Below, one piece after another: positions 20,878-31,582 of a DNA stretch of 64,000 bases. The DNA is from an uncultured Nostoc sp. Its GTDB lineage: Bacteria; Cyanobacteriota; Cyanobacteriia; Cyanobacteriales; Nostocaceae. The translations under genes were made by a program, and so were the position numbers. The stretch lies in contig NZ_CALMFY010000037.1 in the NCBI RefSeq assembly GCF_937863485.1, forward strand, positions 1 to 64,000, written 5' to 3'. Under the pieces are notes generated by a model that saw only the letters and a list, made by a program, of their open reading frames with translations, made no database searches and was not told the origin of the DNA. Positions within the stretch are counted from its first letter, which is position 1, and the number at the start of each line of letters is the position of its first letter.

Positions 20878-21353
20878 GATGCCTCCTTAACCTTTATCGA
20901 AAATTCTGTTCCGCCGTTTAAATTTAAAGTTGATGACCGATAACCATTGGCAGGATTCTGTAAAAAATCAACATAACTTTTGAGGGAGTCCTTAAAGATT
21001 TTGACATTATCAGAGATAACGATTCCGCCTGGTCGGATCAACGGATCTAGAATTTTTAACACATCCAAGGCTAAGTGCGTCCAGCCATCAATCAATACTA
21101 AATCAACTGTTTTATTAAAGGTTTTTAGGGTTTCTAAAGCATCCCCTTCTCGAATATCGACATAGGTTTCTAGTCCGGCTTCGGCAACATTTTTTCTGGC
21201 TTGCACAACTTTTTCATGCACAATTTCTGTGCCAATAACAACGCCGCCGCCGTTGTCCCTCACAGCAGTAGCTAGATATATAGTGGAAATTCCAAATGAA
21301 GTGCCAAATTCAACAATTGTTTTAGCGCCAATAGAACGGGCTATCAAATACAT
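20874..21353 (-). pseudogene. 5'-truncated class I SAM-dependent (O-)methyltransferase
   Basis: IVEFGTSFGISTIYLA motif; in-frame homologous-looking INDKYIPIERDQGEL precedes the ATG but is cut by a TGA at a repeat junction near 21402. Confidence 0.6.
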
Positions 21354-21401
21354 TAATTCCCCTTGATCCCTTTCAATGGGAATGTATTTATCGTTGATTC
21401 A

Positions 21402-21456
21402 AGGTGCGTTAGCCTACGGCATAACACACCCTACAATAGAATGGCACTTACTTAAG
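21402..21456. repeat. GGTGCGTTAGCC...CACACCCTAC repeat plus gaatggcacttacttaag module
   Basis: Same repeat types at 8381-8586 and 56731-56905. Confidence 0.75.
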
Positions 21457-21460
21457 ATTT

Positions 21461-21600
21461 TTATGCAGCCATCTGGAATTTGATCGCGCGTCGTGGTTTG
21501 GTCATGCGAGGATATGACTTGGGTCGGCGTTTGAGTACTCTTGGCTGAATGCGATCGCTACCAGAGGTCAGCAGTTTTTGTACACATGCAATCACTCGAC
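21461..21600 (-). pseudogene. C-terminal remnant, probably of an IS4-like transposase
   Basis: Minus-strand SDRIQPRVLKRRPKSYPRMTKPRRAIKFQMAA* resembles IS4-type transposase tails. Confidence 0.45.
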
Positions 21601-21884
21601 TGACTGCGTTGCGACAACTTTTATCATCCAGAACTTGGTATATCTATGCCCACAGTGTGACTATGGGATTAAAAAAACGATGCCGAGTACGGCAACCTTC
21701 GGAAGGCGCTATAAAATCAGTAAAGATTCCAGGACTTCTTCGATGGTGGATGGTGGTAACATTTCTTGCCAGGGCAGTCCCCTTAACGGCTAAATTTTCC
21801 TCCGGCGGGCTACGCCTACGCGCCTTGGAGAAACCGGGTTTTTCTCAAACCCGATTTCTGGAGGCTGAAATCCCCAGCTAAGAA

Positions 21885-22841
21885 TTAGCCGATTAATAGA
21901 TGCAGCTGATTGATCCCTGCACTAATTAGATGATGGGTAACGGGAAGGCTATCTACCACCATACCCAGGCACAACAGCATCATGTAGGAAATGGAATAGA
22001 GAAACAACTCTCTAGCTACAGTGCGATCCTCTGGATTTTGCAACAAACGCCAAGATTTGTAAATAAATAATCCTCCCAGAATTAGGGCGATCGCAGCATA
22101 AAGAATTCCACTTGCTCCCAAGGGATAAACCAATAACACGGTTGCAACTACGGTAAGCAGGGTATAGTACCAAATCTGCTTCACGGTTGCCGTAGTACCT
22201 TCAATCACAGGTAACATTGGTATCCCAACTTTTGCGTAGTCATCTTTAATCATCAGAGCTAACGCCCAAAAATGGGGCGGTGTCCATAAAAAGACGATCG
22301 CAAAAATCAGCCATGCTGACCAGCTTAATGTGCCCGTGACAGCAGCCCAACCCACTAACGCCGGAATTGCCCCAGCGGCCCCACCAACAACGATATTCTG
22401 GGTGGTGTGGCGTTTCAGCCAGTGGGTATAGACCAAAATATAAAAGACGATTCCAGAGAAGGCTAGCAGGGCGGCTAACAGGTTAGCAAATACTGTCAGG
22501 AGTGTAAAGGAAATCGTCGCCAGTGCGATCGCAAAAATTAGAGCATCGCGCGGCTGCACCTTACCCGAAGGCATGGGACGATGGCGCGTCCGCTCCATGT
22601 CATAATCAATATCCCGGTCATAGACACAGTTAATCGTCTGGGCGCTTGCAGCCGCCAAGGTGCCGCCAGTGAGAGTTACTAGCAACAGCAATGGATCTAC
22701 TTCTCCCTTAGCAGCAATCCACATACTCCCAGCTGTGGTAATCAAAAGCAACGGAATAATCCGAGGCTTCGTTAGCTGGTAGTAACTTTGAATTACCTGT
22801 AAAAATGTTTCGTGGTGGCGAGAGACATTAGTCTCAATCAT
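21885..22841 (-). CDS. ctaB: protoheme IX farnesyltransferase (heme O synthase)
   Basis: [41 protein letters not shown]. Confidence 0.95.
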   Translation of the reverse strand: MIETNVSRHHETFLQVIQSYYQLTKPRIIPLLLITTAGSMWIAAKGEVDPLLLLVTLTGGTLAAASAQTINCVYDRDIDYDMERTRHRPMPSGKVQPRDALIFAIALATISFTLLTVFANLLAALLAFSGIVFYILVYTHWLKRHTTQNIVVGGAAGAIPALVGWAAVTGTLSWSAWLIFAIVFLWTPPHFWALALMIKDDYAKVGIPMLPVIEGTTATVKQIWYYTLLTVVATVLLVYPLGASGILYAAIALILGGLFIYKSWRLLQNPEDRTVARELFLYSISYMMLLCLGMVVDSLPVTHHLISAGINQLHLLIG

Positions 22842-22984
22842 TTTGGCTCTGGTTCCTTATTTTTCAACAAATTATATGCAGCCCCCGCTCAAGCTGGCTC
22901 TTTCAGGCAAACGAAAACACAGATTTTCTGCACCTGCGTGGGTCGCAATACTCGCCGTTGCGCCTTCCATCAGTGCTGAGTTAG

Positions 22985-23045
22985 GAGTAGAGACGCGATT
23001 AATCGCGTTTGTTAGGAGAGACGCGATTAATCGCGTCTGTACAAG
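22985..23045. repeat. two copies of gagacgcgattaatcgcgtt/ct palindrome
   Basis: agagacgcgattaatcgcgtttgttaggagagacgcgattaatcgcgtctgtac. Confidence 0.9.
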
Positions 23046-23077
23046 AGTTTCCCCTGCCTCCCCTGCTCCCTCATTCC

Positions 23078-24013
23078 TTACCCGTGACTCAGCACCCGTG
23101 ACTCAGCACTCACTGAGTCACGCAGTGCGAGAACTGTGAAAGCCACTAAAGTACCCAGCAAAGCAGCTCCTATAGCTTGGTGAGAGACGGTCAGAGGCTC
23201 GACTTGGAGATGTAATTTGAAAGTGGCGAATCCCAACAAGATTTGTAAGCTCAACAACGCACCAGCCATATTTGCCAGTCGCCGCAAGGCTGGATGTAGT
23301 GCTGGTGTACGCCAACAGATAAATACCATTGCCAAGGTTGTCACCGTTGGCGGCACCAAACCAGCAATATGGCTGTACATCACAGTACAAAGTTGAGAAC
23401 CGCCGAGGCATTGGTGTAGCGCCCAGCGAGAGCCTACCAAAGCACCTAGCAGACTTTGCAGGTAAACCAGAATAGCGGCAGTTAAACCTACCCAAGGTAA
23501 ATTACCAACGGTTCCAGTCCCTTGATAGGGAGTGAGTGCTGTGCCGACAATCAGGAGGGTGGTAAAAAACAACAGCGCCGTTCCTAAATGAGCGGTAACG
23601 ATATCAAACCGCAACAGTTCGGTAACGGTGAGTCCCCCCAAGATACCTTGGAAGACGATTAAAAATAGGGCGAATGTGGATGCCCAAGGTAGCCAAGAGG
23701 GTAAGAAACGACGATGCCACCACGACAAACCGAAGAGTGCGATCGCGCTTACACCAATTAAAGCTGCATCCAATCTGTGAAACCACTCCAGGAACACCTG
23801 GAGATTCATTTGCTTGGCTGGCACGAGTTCGCCATAGCATAAGGGCCAGTCTGGGCAAGCAAGTCCAGCATTCATCACGCGGGTGGCACTGCCTATTGCC
23901 ATCAAAATTAAGGTGGCTATGCACATTTTCCACACCAAGCGCCGAATCATTTCCTTGGGCTTTTGCTGCTGAAGTGCCGCTTCATTTTGTTGTTGTAGGA
24001 CAAATTCGCTCAT
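23078..24013 (-). CDS. ctaA: heme A synthase (COX15/CtaA)
   Basis: GSATRVMNAGLACPDWPLCYGE, EWFHRLDAALIG, TAHLGTALL. Confidence 0.93.
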   Translation of the reverse strand: MSEFVLQQQNEAALQQQKPKEMIRRLVWKMCIATLILMAIGSATRVMNAGLACPDWPLCYGELVPAKQMNLQVFLEWFHRLDAALIGVSAIALFGLSWWHRRFLPSWLPWASTFALFLIVFQGILGGLTVTELLRFDIVTAHLGTALLFFTTLLIVGTALTPYQGTGTVGNLPWVGLTAAILVYLQSLLGALVGSRWALHQCLGGSQLCTVMYSHIAGLVPPTVTTLAMVFICWRTPALHPALRRLANMAGALLSLQILLGFATFKLHLQVEPLTVSHQAIGAALLGTLVAFTVLALRDSVSAESRVLSHG

Positions 24014-24405
24014 TAACGATACCTTCTGCCCGCTCTTGGTGGATCTCTTAAAATTTTCAATTTTCTTTTAGCGTCCCATCTTCACCCTAGCGTATAGGCT
24101 AAAGGTTTATAGATTAGCACTCACTTATACTTTGAATCACTTTAGCGACGTTTTGCCTGAAGCTTTAGGTATTTTTCAAGATGTGAAAAATTGATTAATC
24201 ACAATTAATTTAAGCATCCTAAATTTTTCCACTGATTTACATCTACTTTTGGCAGGATTTGATAGTCACCTTCTACCCAAAATTAGTAAAATAGTTAAAA
24301 AAATTAATAAAAATTTCAGACCTTTGGATTCCATGCCTTCTGGCCTAGACTACCTTAGTAAGTGAGTAGCTTTGAGATAACGTAGTAAATTAAATTAAGT
24401 AAGCC

Positions 24406-25488
24406 GTGAAGATTCCAAGTTCAATCTGGACATTACTCATTGGCATCGTGCTAACGCTAGTCAGCCTTTGGTACGGTCAAAATCACGGTCTGTTGCCAAC
24501 AGCAGCCACGGATGAAGCCGTATTAGTGGATGGTCTGTTCAACGCGATGATGATCATTTCTACAGGTATATTCCTGCTCGTAGAAGGTATTTTAATTTAC
24601 TCTGCATTCAAATACCGTCGCCGTGCAGGTGATAATCAAGACGGCCCACCAGTTGAGGGCAATGTACCTCTAGAAATTCTCTGGACGGCGATCCCAGCAA
24701 TTATCGTTATTGGTATTTCTGTTTACAGTTTTGATGTGTACAACGAAATCGGTGGCTTCGATCCCCATGCTATCCATGAAGCGCCGATGAATCAGGAGTC
24801 AATGGCAATGCCTGGAAGTGCGATGGCAGCGACTTTAAGCGATACTCCTCCTAGCACCGAACCCAACCTCAATCAAGAAAAATCTGACGAGGCAATGCAA
24901 GACCCAGCTACCGCAGAAGTTCGCAATGCTGACCAAATTCCCCAACTGCGGAATGCCCCAGGTGTAGGTATTGTTGCTCCGACAATTGGGGGCAGTCCTG
25001 ATAGAGCAGGCAAACCACCAGAATTGCGGGTCAACGTCACAGGTCTACAATATGCCTGGATTTTCACCTATCCTGAAACTGGTATAACTACAGGTGAAAT
25101 GCACGTCCCCATCGGGCGAGAAGTGCAAATCAATATGACAGCCAACGATGTTATTCACGCCTTCTGGGTGCCAGAGTTCCGTCTGAAACAAGATGCGATC
25201 CCTGGTAGACAAAGCGAGATTCGTTTCACGCCCAAAAAAGCAGGCGATTATACCCTGATTTGTGCTGAACTTTGTGGCCCATATCACGGTGCGATGAGAG
25301 CATCAGTAGTAGTTGAGACAGAAGAAGCCTTTGATAAATGGCAGCAAGAGCAGCTAGTTGCCAGCAAAGAAACGCTAAATCAAGCTGTTGCTGTTAACCC
25401 TGCGGATCTTTCCCCAAATGAATTTCTCGCCCCTTACACCAAGGACATGGGAATTCAGCCAGAAATGTTACATCAAATTCACAAATAG
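24406..25488 (+). CDS. ctaC: cytochrome c oxidase subunit II, GTG start
   Basis: NDVIHAFWVPEFRLKQDAIPGR, CAELCGPYHGAM CuA motif. Confidence 0.96.
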   Translation: MKIPSSIWTLLIGIVLTLVSLWYGQNHGLLPTAATDEAVLVDGLFNAMMIISTGIFLLVEGILIYSAFKYRRRAGDNQDGPPVEGNVPLEILWTAIPAIIVIGISVYSFDVYNEIGGFDPHAIHEAPMNQESMAMPGSAMAATLSDTPPSTEPNLNQEKSDEAMQDPATAEVRNADQIPQLRNAPGVGIVAPTIGGSPDRAGKPPELRVNVTGLQYAWIFTYPETGITTGEMHVPIGREVQINMTANDVIHAFWVPEFRLKQDAIPGRQSEIRFTPKKAGDYTLICAELCGPYHGAMRASVVVETEEAFDKWQQEQLVASKETLNQAVAVNPADLSPNEFLAPYTKDMGIQPEMLHQIHK

Positions 25489-25571
25489 TCAACAGTCCAC
25501 GTCAAAAGTAATAACTCACAACGGGCTAAACGCCCCGCTATCGCTAACAGGACTCAAGACTCAAAACTCTT

Positions 25572-27308
25572 ATGACACAAGCTCGGTTGCAAGAAACTGC
25601 CAATATCCCCGCCCTTCTTGAGGAACCAGGGGTTAGAAAATGGCAAGACTACTTTGGCTTCAACACCGACCATAAGGTGATTGGGATTCAATACCTAGTC
25701 ACTACGTTCATTTTCTACTGTATTGGTGGCGTGATGGCTGACTTAGTTCGTACAGAACTGCGAACCCCAGAAGTCGATTTTGTCACCCCTGAAGTCTACA
25801 ACAGCTTATTTACGCTACACGCCACGATCATGATTTTCTTGTGGATCGTGCCAGCTGGTGCAGGTTTTGCTAACTTCCTCATCCCCTTGATGATTGGGGC
25901 CAAGGATATGGCCTTCCCGCGCTTGAATGCTGTTGCCTTTTGGATGATTCCCCCTGCGGGTTTATTGTTGATCACTAGTTTAGTGGTAGGCGATGCACCG
26001 GATGCGGGTTGGACTTCCTACCCTCCCCTGAGCTTGGTAACAGGTCAAGTAGGTGAGGGAATTTGGATTATGAGCGTCCTCCTACTAGGTACGTCATCAA
26101 TTTTGGGGGCAATCAATTTCCTCGTCACATTGCTGAAGATGCGTATCCCTGGTATGGGGGTTCACCAAATGCCCTTGTTCTGCTGGGCGATGTTTGCTAC
26201 CTCGGCACTGACTCTGGTATCTACGCCAGTATTAGCAGCAGGTCTAATTCTGCTTTCCTTTGACTTAATTGCCGGGACAACATTTTTTAACCCAACTGGC
26301 GGTGGTGACCCAGTGGTATACCAGCACATGTTCTGGTTTTACTCCCACCCAGCGGTATATATCATGATTTTGCCCTTTTTTGGGGCAATTTCGGAAATTA
26401 TCCCGGTGCATTCCCGCAAGCCGATTTTTGGCTATAAAGCGATCGCCTATTCCTCTCTTGCCATTAGCTTTCTGGGGCTAATTGTTTGGGCACACCACAT
26501 GTTTACCAGCGGTATCCCCGGTTGGTTACGGATGTTCTTTATGATCACCACCATGATCATTGCCGTACCCACGGGAATTAAAATTTTCAGCTGGTTAGCA
26601 ACCATGTGGGGTGGAAAAATCCAACTCAATAGTGCCATGCTATTCGCAATGGGCTTTGTTGGCACCTTTGTGATTGGTGGTATCAGTGGCGTGATGTTGG
26701 CAGCAGTGCCCTTTGACATTCACGTTCACGACACCTATTTTGTAGTTGCACACTTGCACTATGTCTTATTTGGTGGTAGTGTTCTCGGCATTTATGCGGC
26801 GATTTACCACTGGTTCCCGAAAATGACGGGACGGATGCTGAACGAATTTTGGGGTAAGGTTCACTTTGCCTTGACAATTGTTGGTCTAAACATGACCTTC
26901 TTACCCATGCACAAGCTGGGATTAATGGGTATGAACCGCCGTATCGCCCAGTATGACCCTAAATTTACCTTTCTCAACGAAATCTGCACTTATGGCGCTT
27001 ACATACTAGCAGTTTCGACATTCCCCTTCATCTTCAATGCGATTTGGAGTTGGTTGTATGGAGAGAAAGCTGCTAATAATCCCTGGAGGGCACTTACCTT
27101 AGAGTGGATGACAACCTCACCGCCAGCGATCGAGAATTTTGATCAAACCCCAGTACTGGCTACCGGCCCCTACGACTATGGTTTGGAAAGGGCTAGCGAA
27201 GGTGTACCTTTGTCTGATCCCAATCCAGTCTTATCTGCTGGGCCAAACTCAGTGTTAAGAGCAGAACCCGACCCAGCGGTTGCTGCCAATCCCGAAGACC
27301 GCAAATAA
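25572..27308 (+). CDS. ctaD: cytochrome c oxidase subunit I
   Basis: FWFYSHPAVYIMILPFFG, WAHHMFTSG, DTYFVVAHLHYVLFGG. Confidence 0.97.
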   Translation: MTQARLQETANIPALLEEPGVRKWQDYFGFNTDHKVIGIQYLVTTFIFYCIGGVMADLVRTELRTPEVDFVTPEVYNSLFTLHATIMIFLWIVPAGAGFANFLIPLMIGAKDMAFPRLNAVAFWMIPPAGLLLITSLVVGDAPDAGWTSYPPLSLVTGQVGEGIWIMSVLLLGTSSILGAINFLVTLLKMRIPGMGVHQMPLFCWAMFATSALTLVSTPVLAAGLILLSFDLIAGTTFFNPTGGGDPVVYQHMFWFYSHPAVYIMILPFFGAISEIIPVHSRKPIFGYKAIAYSSLAISFLGLIVWAHHMFTSGIPGWLRMFFMITTMIIAVPTGIKIFSWLATMWGGKIQLNSAMLFAMGFVGTFVIGGISGVMLAAVPFDIHVHDTYFVVAHLHYVLFGGSVLGIYAAIYHWFPKMTGRMLNEFWGKVHFALTIVGLNMTFLPMHKLGLMGMNRRIAQYDPKFTFLNEICTYGAYILAVSTFPFIFNAIWSWLYGEKAANNPWRALTLEWMTTSPPAIENFDQTPVLATGPYDYGLERASEGVPLSDPNPVLSAGPNSVLRAEPDPAVAANPEDRK

Positions 27309-27406
27309 ACAGGGCATTGGGCATGGGGTATGGGGCATTGGTCAATAATCAATAGTTCTTCCCCCCTGCTCTCCCTCCCCCCTTCTCCTCTAGGCATTAA
27401 AAATTC

Positions 27407-28033
27407 ATGCAAAGTCAAACTATTGACCCAGCTAAAACCGAACTAAATCATCACCACGCGGCGGAAGCGTCCGTCGCTCATCACGAAGAACATCCAGACC
27501 ATCGCCTGTTTGGGCTAATTGTCTTCCTGATTGCTGAAGGGATGATTTTTATGGGGTTGTTCGGAGCCTACTTGGCTTTCCGTGCTACCTTACCTGCATG
27601 GCCCCCAGCAGGTACCCCAGAGTTAGAGCTATTGCTACCTGGAGTCAACACCATCAATCTGATTTCTAGTAGTTTTGTCATGCACAATGCTGACACTGCA
27701 ATCAAAAAGAACGATGCGCGGGGTGCGCGAATCTGGTTAGCAATTACTGCTGCAATGGGTGCTATTTTCTTGGTGGGTCAAGTATATGAATATACCCATT
27801 TAGAATTTGGTTTAACTACCAATTTATTTGCCAGTGCATTTTACGTTTTGACTGGTTTCCACGGATTGCACGTTACCATCGGCGTTTTGGCAATTGTTGC
27901 TGTGTTATGGCGATCGCGCGTTCCGGGTCACTACAGTAACGAAAAGCACTTTGGCATTGAAGCAGCCGAAATCTACTGGCACTTCGTTGACGTGATTTGG
28001 ATTATTTTGTTCGGATTACTGTATCTACTGTGA
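27407..28033 (+). CDS. ctaE: cytochrome c oxidase subunit III
   Basis: FGIEAAEIYWHFVDVIWIILFGLLYLL. Confidence 0.96.
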   Translation: MQSQTIDPAKTELNHHHAAEASVAHHEEHPDHRLFGLIVFLIAEGMIFMGLFGAYLAFRATLPAWPPAGTPELELLLPGVNTINLISSSFVMHNADTAIKKNDARGARIWLAITAAMGAIFLVGQVYEYTHLEFGLTTNLFASAFYVLTGFHGLHVTIGVLAIVAVLWRSRVPGHYSNEKHFGIEAAEIYWHFVDVIWIILFGLLYLL

Positions 28034-28076
28034 GTATTAATTATTAGTTGTTCACTCCACGCTAACAAGTTAATCG

Positions 28077-28099
28077 GCCCCCATTCGGGGGCTTTTTTT
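28077..28099 (+). terminator. rho-independent terminator after ctaCDE
   Basis: gcccccattcgggggc followed by T7. Confidence 0.9.
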
Positions 28100-28261
28100 A
28101 TTAACAATAACGCTACTGTTGCCGCTAGCTGGCCTGATGTCACATTATTTTATCTATCGGCTGGCAGCAAAACCTAAATTAGGACAGTTTCTAAAAGATT
28201 ACATATCTGGGAAGTTATCTAAACTGTTATTTATTGACGAAAATATATTAAAACCAGCTTA

Positions 28262-28342
28262 GACTTTTCCCACTAGAAGTTTTGCTAAATGTAACTGAGT
28301 TATTGCAAGTGATACAGACGCGAGTAAAAAGTGGGAAAAGTC
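28262..28342. repeat. 13-bp perfect inverted repeat gacttttcccact ... agtgggaaaagtc
   Basis: Read directly. Confidence 0.85.
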
Positions 28343-29063
28343 GGAAAAGTTGGATATTTTGGAGAAATTATTGAATAACTAGTTAATATGCTGTAACTTG
28401 ATATCTCAGTGATTGACAACTAACACTTATTGCCTTAAAAACCATCACTCAATATTTACCTCAAGAACTTACCTGCTCTTTTTTAGTTTTGTGGAAATCA
28501 CGTTGATCTGACGACGCGATCGCGGTTAGTAATGACTAAAATCTGGTAACAAAATTGTGGTGGACATCGGAAGGGATATTTGTAGCTTTAAATTCCACTG
28601 TTCAAGGTTTTGTCAGTAATCAGACCCAACAGTTAAAATGAATAAATCCTGGAGTTTAGACTAAATTGGAATTTTAAGGCTACAACCCTTATGTGACAAG
28701 GGTTATCGACTTCTGATTTAAATCAATCATAAAAATCATTAAAGCCTTTCTGGATAAGGGTTTAACGGTTTAATGGATAGAATTAGTCTCAACTCCAGTA
28801 AATAAATCTCCTGGCTCCTGAATGTTGTCTTCGTGGCGCAGTTATAAATACTGGGGACTAGTGTTAAACTTACTTAAGTGATAAAATTATTTGAACTATT
28901 CCAGAAATAAATTTTATATGTAAGATACCTATAAAGGTATTAAATGAACTAATCAAGCGGCTAACCATAAAACTGCTCCAAAGCATAGGTTGTATGAAAA
29001 GCTGACTGCCTCAAATACTAACAAATCTAGCAGCAGGTATTCATAACCTCACCCAAGCTCTGA

Positions 29064-30350
29064 ATGGTCAGCAAATTAACAAGTAGTAGACACCATATGA
29101 GCCAGAACCCTCTAGTCAGAAAAACACTCCGAAGTCGCTTTGAGACTGTCAAACTGCACAAAAGCGGAGGATATGGTAATACTTACTTGTTAGCAGGTGC
29201 TAGACGTAAGAGACATCAATACTCTCTCGCCAGAAAAACACTTCGGAATCGCTTTGAGATTGTCAAACACTTAGGAAGCGGAGGTTCTGGTGATACCTAC
29301 TTAGCCGTAGACCTGGATTTACCAGGACAACCCCATTGTGTTGTCAAACATTTCCACCCAAAAGATCGCAATCCTGCTGTTCTACCCATCGCTAAAAGTC
29401 TATTTGATCGGGAAGCGGAAGTTTTATACCAGCTAGGCAACGCTCATGATCAAATTCCTAGATTGTTTGCCCATTTTAATGAAGATGGAGATTTTTATTT
29501 AGTCCAGGAATTTATTGACGGTCATGCCTTGACTCAAGAAATTGTATTAGGTCAGCGTCTTAGCGAGAATACAGTCTTAAATTTATTAAAAGACATCCTG
29601 GAAGTGCTAGCCTTCGTCCACCAACACAATATTATTCACCGGGATATCAAGCCCCAAAATTTAATGCGGCGGCACTCCGATCAGAAGATTGTCCTAATTG
29701 ACTTTGGGAGTATTAAGAAAATTGGTGCTTTGGGAGCAGGCTTAACAATTGCTGTTGGGACTCCTGGCTATATGCCAAGCGAACAGGCTAAGGGAAAGCC
29801 AAAACTTTGCAGCGATATCTATGCAGTAGGGATGATTGCCATTCAAGCTTTGACAGGCTTAATACCTGAGCAACTCCAAGATGATCCTAATACTGGAGAA
29901 GTTATCTGGCGCGATAAAGCACAAGTAAGTGACGGTCTTGCAAATATTTTAGATACAATGGTTCGCGATCGCTATAATCAGCGTTACCAGACTGCCGCAG
30001 AAGCTTTGCAAGCGCTTAATTCTGATCTGGTGTTGTCACAGTCTTCACAATCTGCTGTCATAAACCAAAATAGTGATGATAGCTACTTGCTAACTTATAG
30101 AAATTTTATTTTGCTGCTGGGAATAGGGCTTGGTGCTATCACTAGTTTGATAGTAATAGTTTTAATTTATACATTTATTAATACAGGGACATCGCCTCCA
30201 AAGCAACCTACTCAATTAAATAATTTTAGAGAAAAATTTATTGAGCGACGGTTCACTAATGTTAATCTGAATAGCATCGTAGCCAAATTAGCAGTTAATA
30301 GAGGAGTCTATAAAAGTAATTCCATCATTGCAAAAACTACCAAAGAATAA
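29064..30350 (+). CDS. serine/threonine protein kinase with C-terminal TM and duplicated N-terminal segment
   Basis: HRDIKPQNLM, LIDFGS, GTPGYMPSEQ; VRKTLRSRFETVKLHKSGGYGNTYL repeated as ARKTLRNRFEIVKHLGSGGSGDTYL. Confidence 0.92.
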   Translation: MVSKLTSSRHHMSQNPLVRKTLRSRFETVKLHKSGGYGNTYLLAGARRKRHQYSLARKTLRNRFEIVKHLGSGGSGDTYLAVDLDLPGQPHCVVKHFHPKDRNPAVLPIAKSLFDREAEVLYQLGNAHDQIPRLFAHFNEDGDFYLVQEFIDGHALTQEIVLGQRLSENTVLNLLKDILEVLAFVHQHNIIHRDIKPQNLMRRHSDQKIVLIDFGSIKKIGALGAGLTIAVGTPGYMPSEQAKGKPKLCSDIYAVGMIAIQALTGLIPEQLQDDPNTGEVIWRDKAQVSDGLANILDTMVRDRYNQRYQTAAEALQALNSDLVLSQSSQSAVINQNSDDSYLLTYRNFILLLGIGLGAITSLIVIVLIYTFINTGTSPPKQPTQLNNFREKFIERRFTNVNLNSIVAKLAVNRGVYKSNSIIAKTTKE

Positions 30351-30484
30351 ATTGAATCTCACTACATTAAAAAGAGTAAATTATCTACCAGCACTTATAA
30401 AACTGGCTATTAACTGGCTTATTGCAGATTTTTGTTAACCTAAATATCTATAGATTCCTGTAGGATAAATATAATAAAGAATAT

Positions 30485-31582
30485 TTGAAACTAATGGACA
30501 ATACAAACCAAAAAAAAGCTTTAATTAACAGTGAAATAGCCCTCTTTCTTAGAGGTTTGATTATTGGTAAAGTGCTGACACTTATGGTTATTGGGGGACT
30601 GCTTTGGTGGTTACTGAAGCCGAACTTATTGTCCCGCAGCAGCGTTGATTCCTCCAATCAAAGTTCCAACGCCATCTCTAGTAACACCCTTCCTAGTACT
30701 GGATCAACTTTTCAGACAGTTGCTAATGTCCCCAATGCCTCATTTAACTACGGAGGCAGTACAGCTTGGGCATCTATCCGGCAATTGGTAGATTCTCAGA
30801 TCCAGAGCGATCGCCCTGAACTACAATTACGCTACGTAGACCCTGTTAATGCTAGCCCTGGTTCTAGCTCAGGCATTCGGATGTTGCTTGATGGGAAACT
30901 AGACTTTGCTCAGTCTTCCCGTCCTCTTACAGATGAAGAACAAGCTATTGCAAAAGAGCGAGGCTTCACCCTTAAAGAACGTCCGGTGGGTAAGGATGGC
31001 ATAGCAGTGGTAGTCAACCCATCACTCAAAGTGTCAGGTTTAACTGTTGACCAATTGCAGCAGATTTATTTGGGGAAAATTACTAACTGGAATCAAGTAG
31101 GTGGGCCAAACCTGCCCATCACACCTTTGTCTCAACGCCCAGAGGACGCAGATACAGTAATATTCTCTAATAACAGCGACTTGAAAGAGCAAGCACTTGG
31201 CTCTAATGTGCAGTATGTCTACTCTACTACAGAGGCAGTGCGCCAACTCAGTAAAACCCCTGGTGGTGTCTATTACGCTTCTGCCCGTTCAGTAGTATTT
31301 CAATGCAGTGTGAAGGCTTTGCCATTGGGTCGCACTTCTGGTCAGCTAATTCCCCCTTATCGCGAACCGATGGTGTCGCCTGAGCAATGTCCACGTCGGC
31401 GCAACCAGCTAAATACTCAGGCTATCAAAGATGGTAGCTATCCCATTATCGCTAACTTGTCTGTGATTATTAAGCAGAATAAAGGTCGGGAACAACAGAT
31501 TGGGGATGCCTATGCCGAACTTTTATCAACTGACCAGGGGCAAAAGGCAATTCAGCAAGCTGGTTTTGTTGGAGTTCGCTAG
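30485..31582 (+). CDS. PstS-like phosphate-type substrate-binding protein, membrane anchored
   Basis: N-terminal TM; GGSTAWASIRQLVD, LTVDQLQQIYLGKITNWNQVGG. Confidence 0.85.
   Translation: MKLMDNTNQKKALINSEIALFLRGLIIGKVLTLMVIGGLLWWLLKPNLLSRSSVDSSNQSSNAISSNTLPSTGSTFQTVANVPNASFNYGGSTAWASIRQLVDSQIQSDRPELQLRYVDPVNASPGSSSGIRMLLDGKLDFAQSSRPLTDEEQAIAKERGFTLKERPVGKDGIAVVVNPSLKVSGLTVDQLQQIYLGKITNWNQVGGPNLPITPLSQRPEDADTVIFSNNSDLKEQALGSNVQYVYSTTEAVRQLSKTPGGVYYASARSVVFQCSVKALPLGRTSGQLIPPYREPMVSPEQCPRRRNQLNTQAIKDGSYPIIANLSVIIKQNKGREQQIGDAYAELLSTDQGQKAIQQAGFVGVR

Noticed and set aside
21549-21881. 110-aa plus-strand ORF
   Set aside because: Overlaps transposase scar and repeat hairpins; no coherent protein features.
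23604-24051. ORFs overlapping ctaA on both strands
   Set aside because: Alternative-frame shadows of ctaA.
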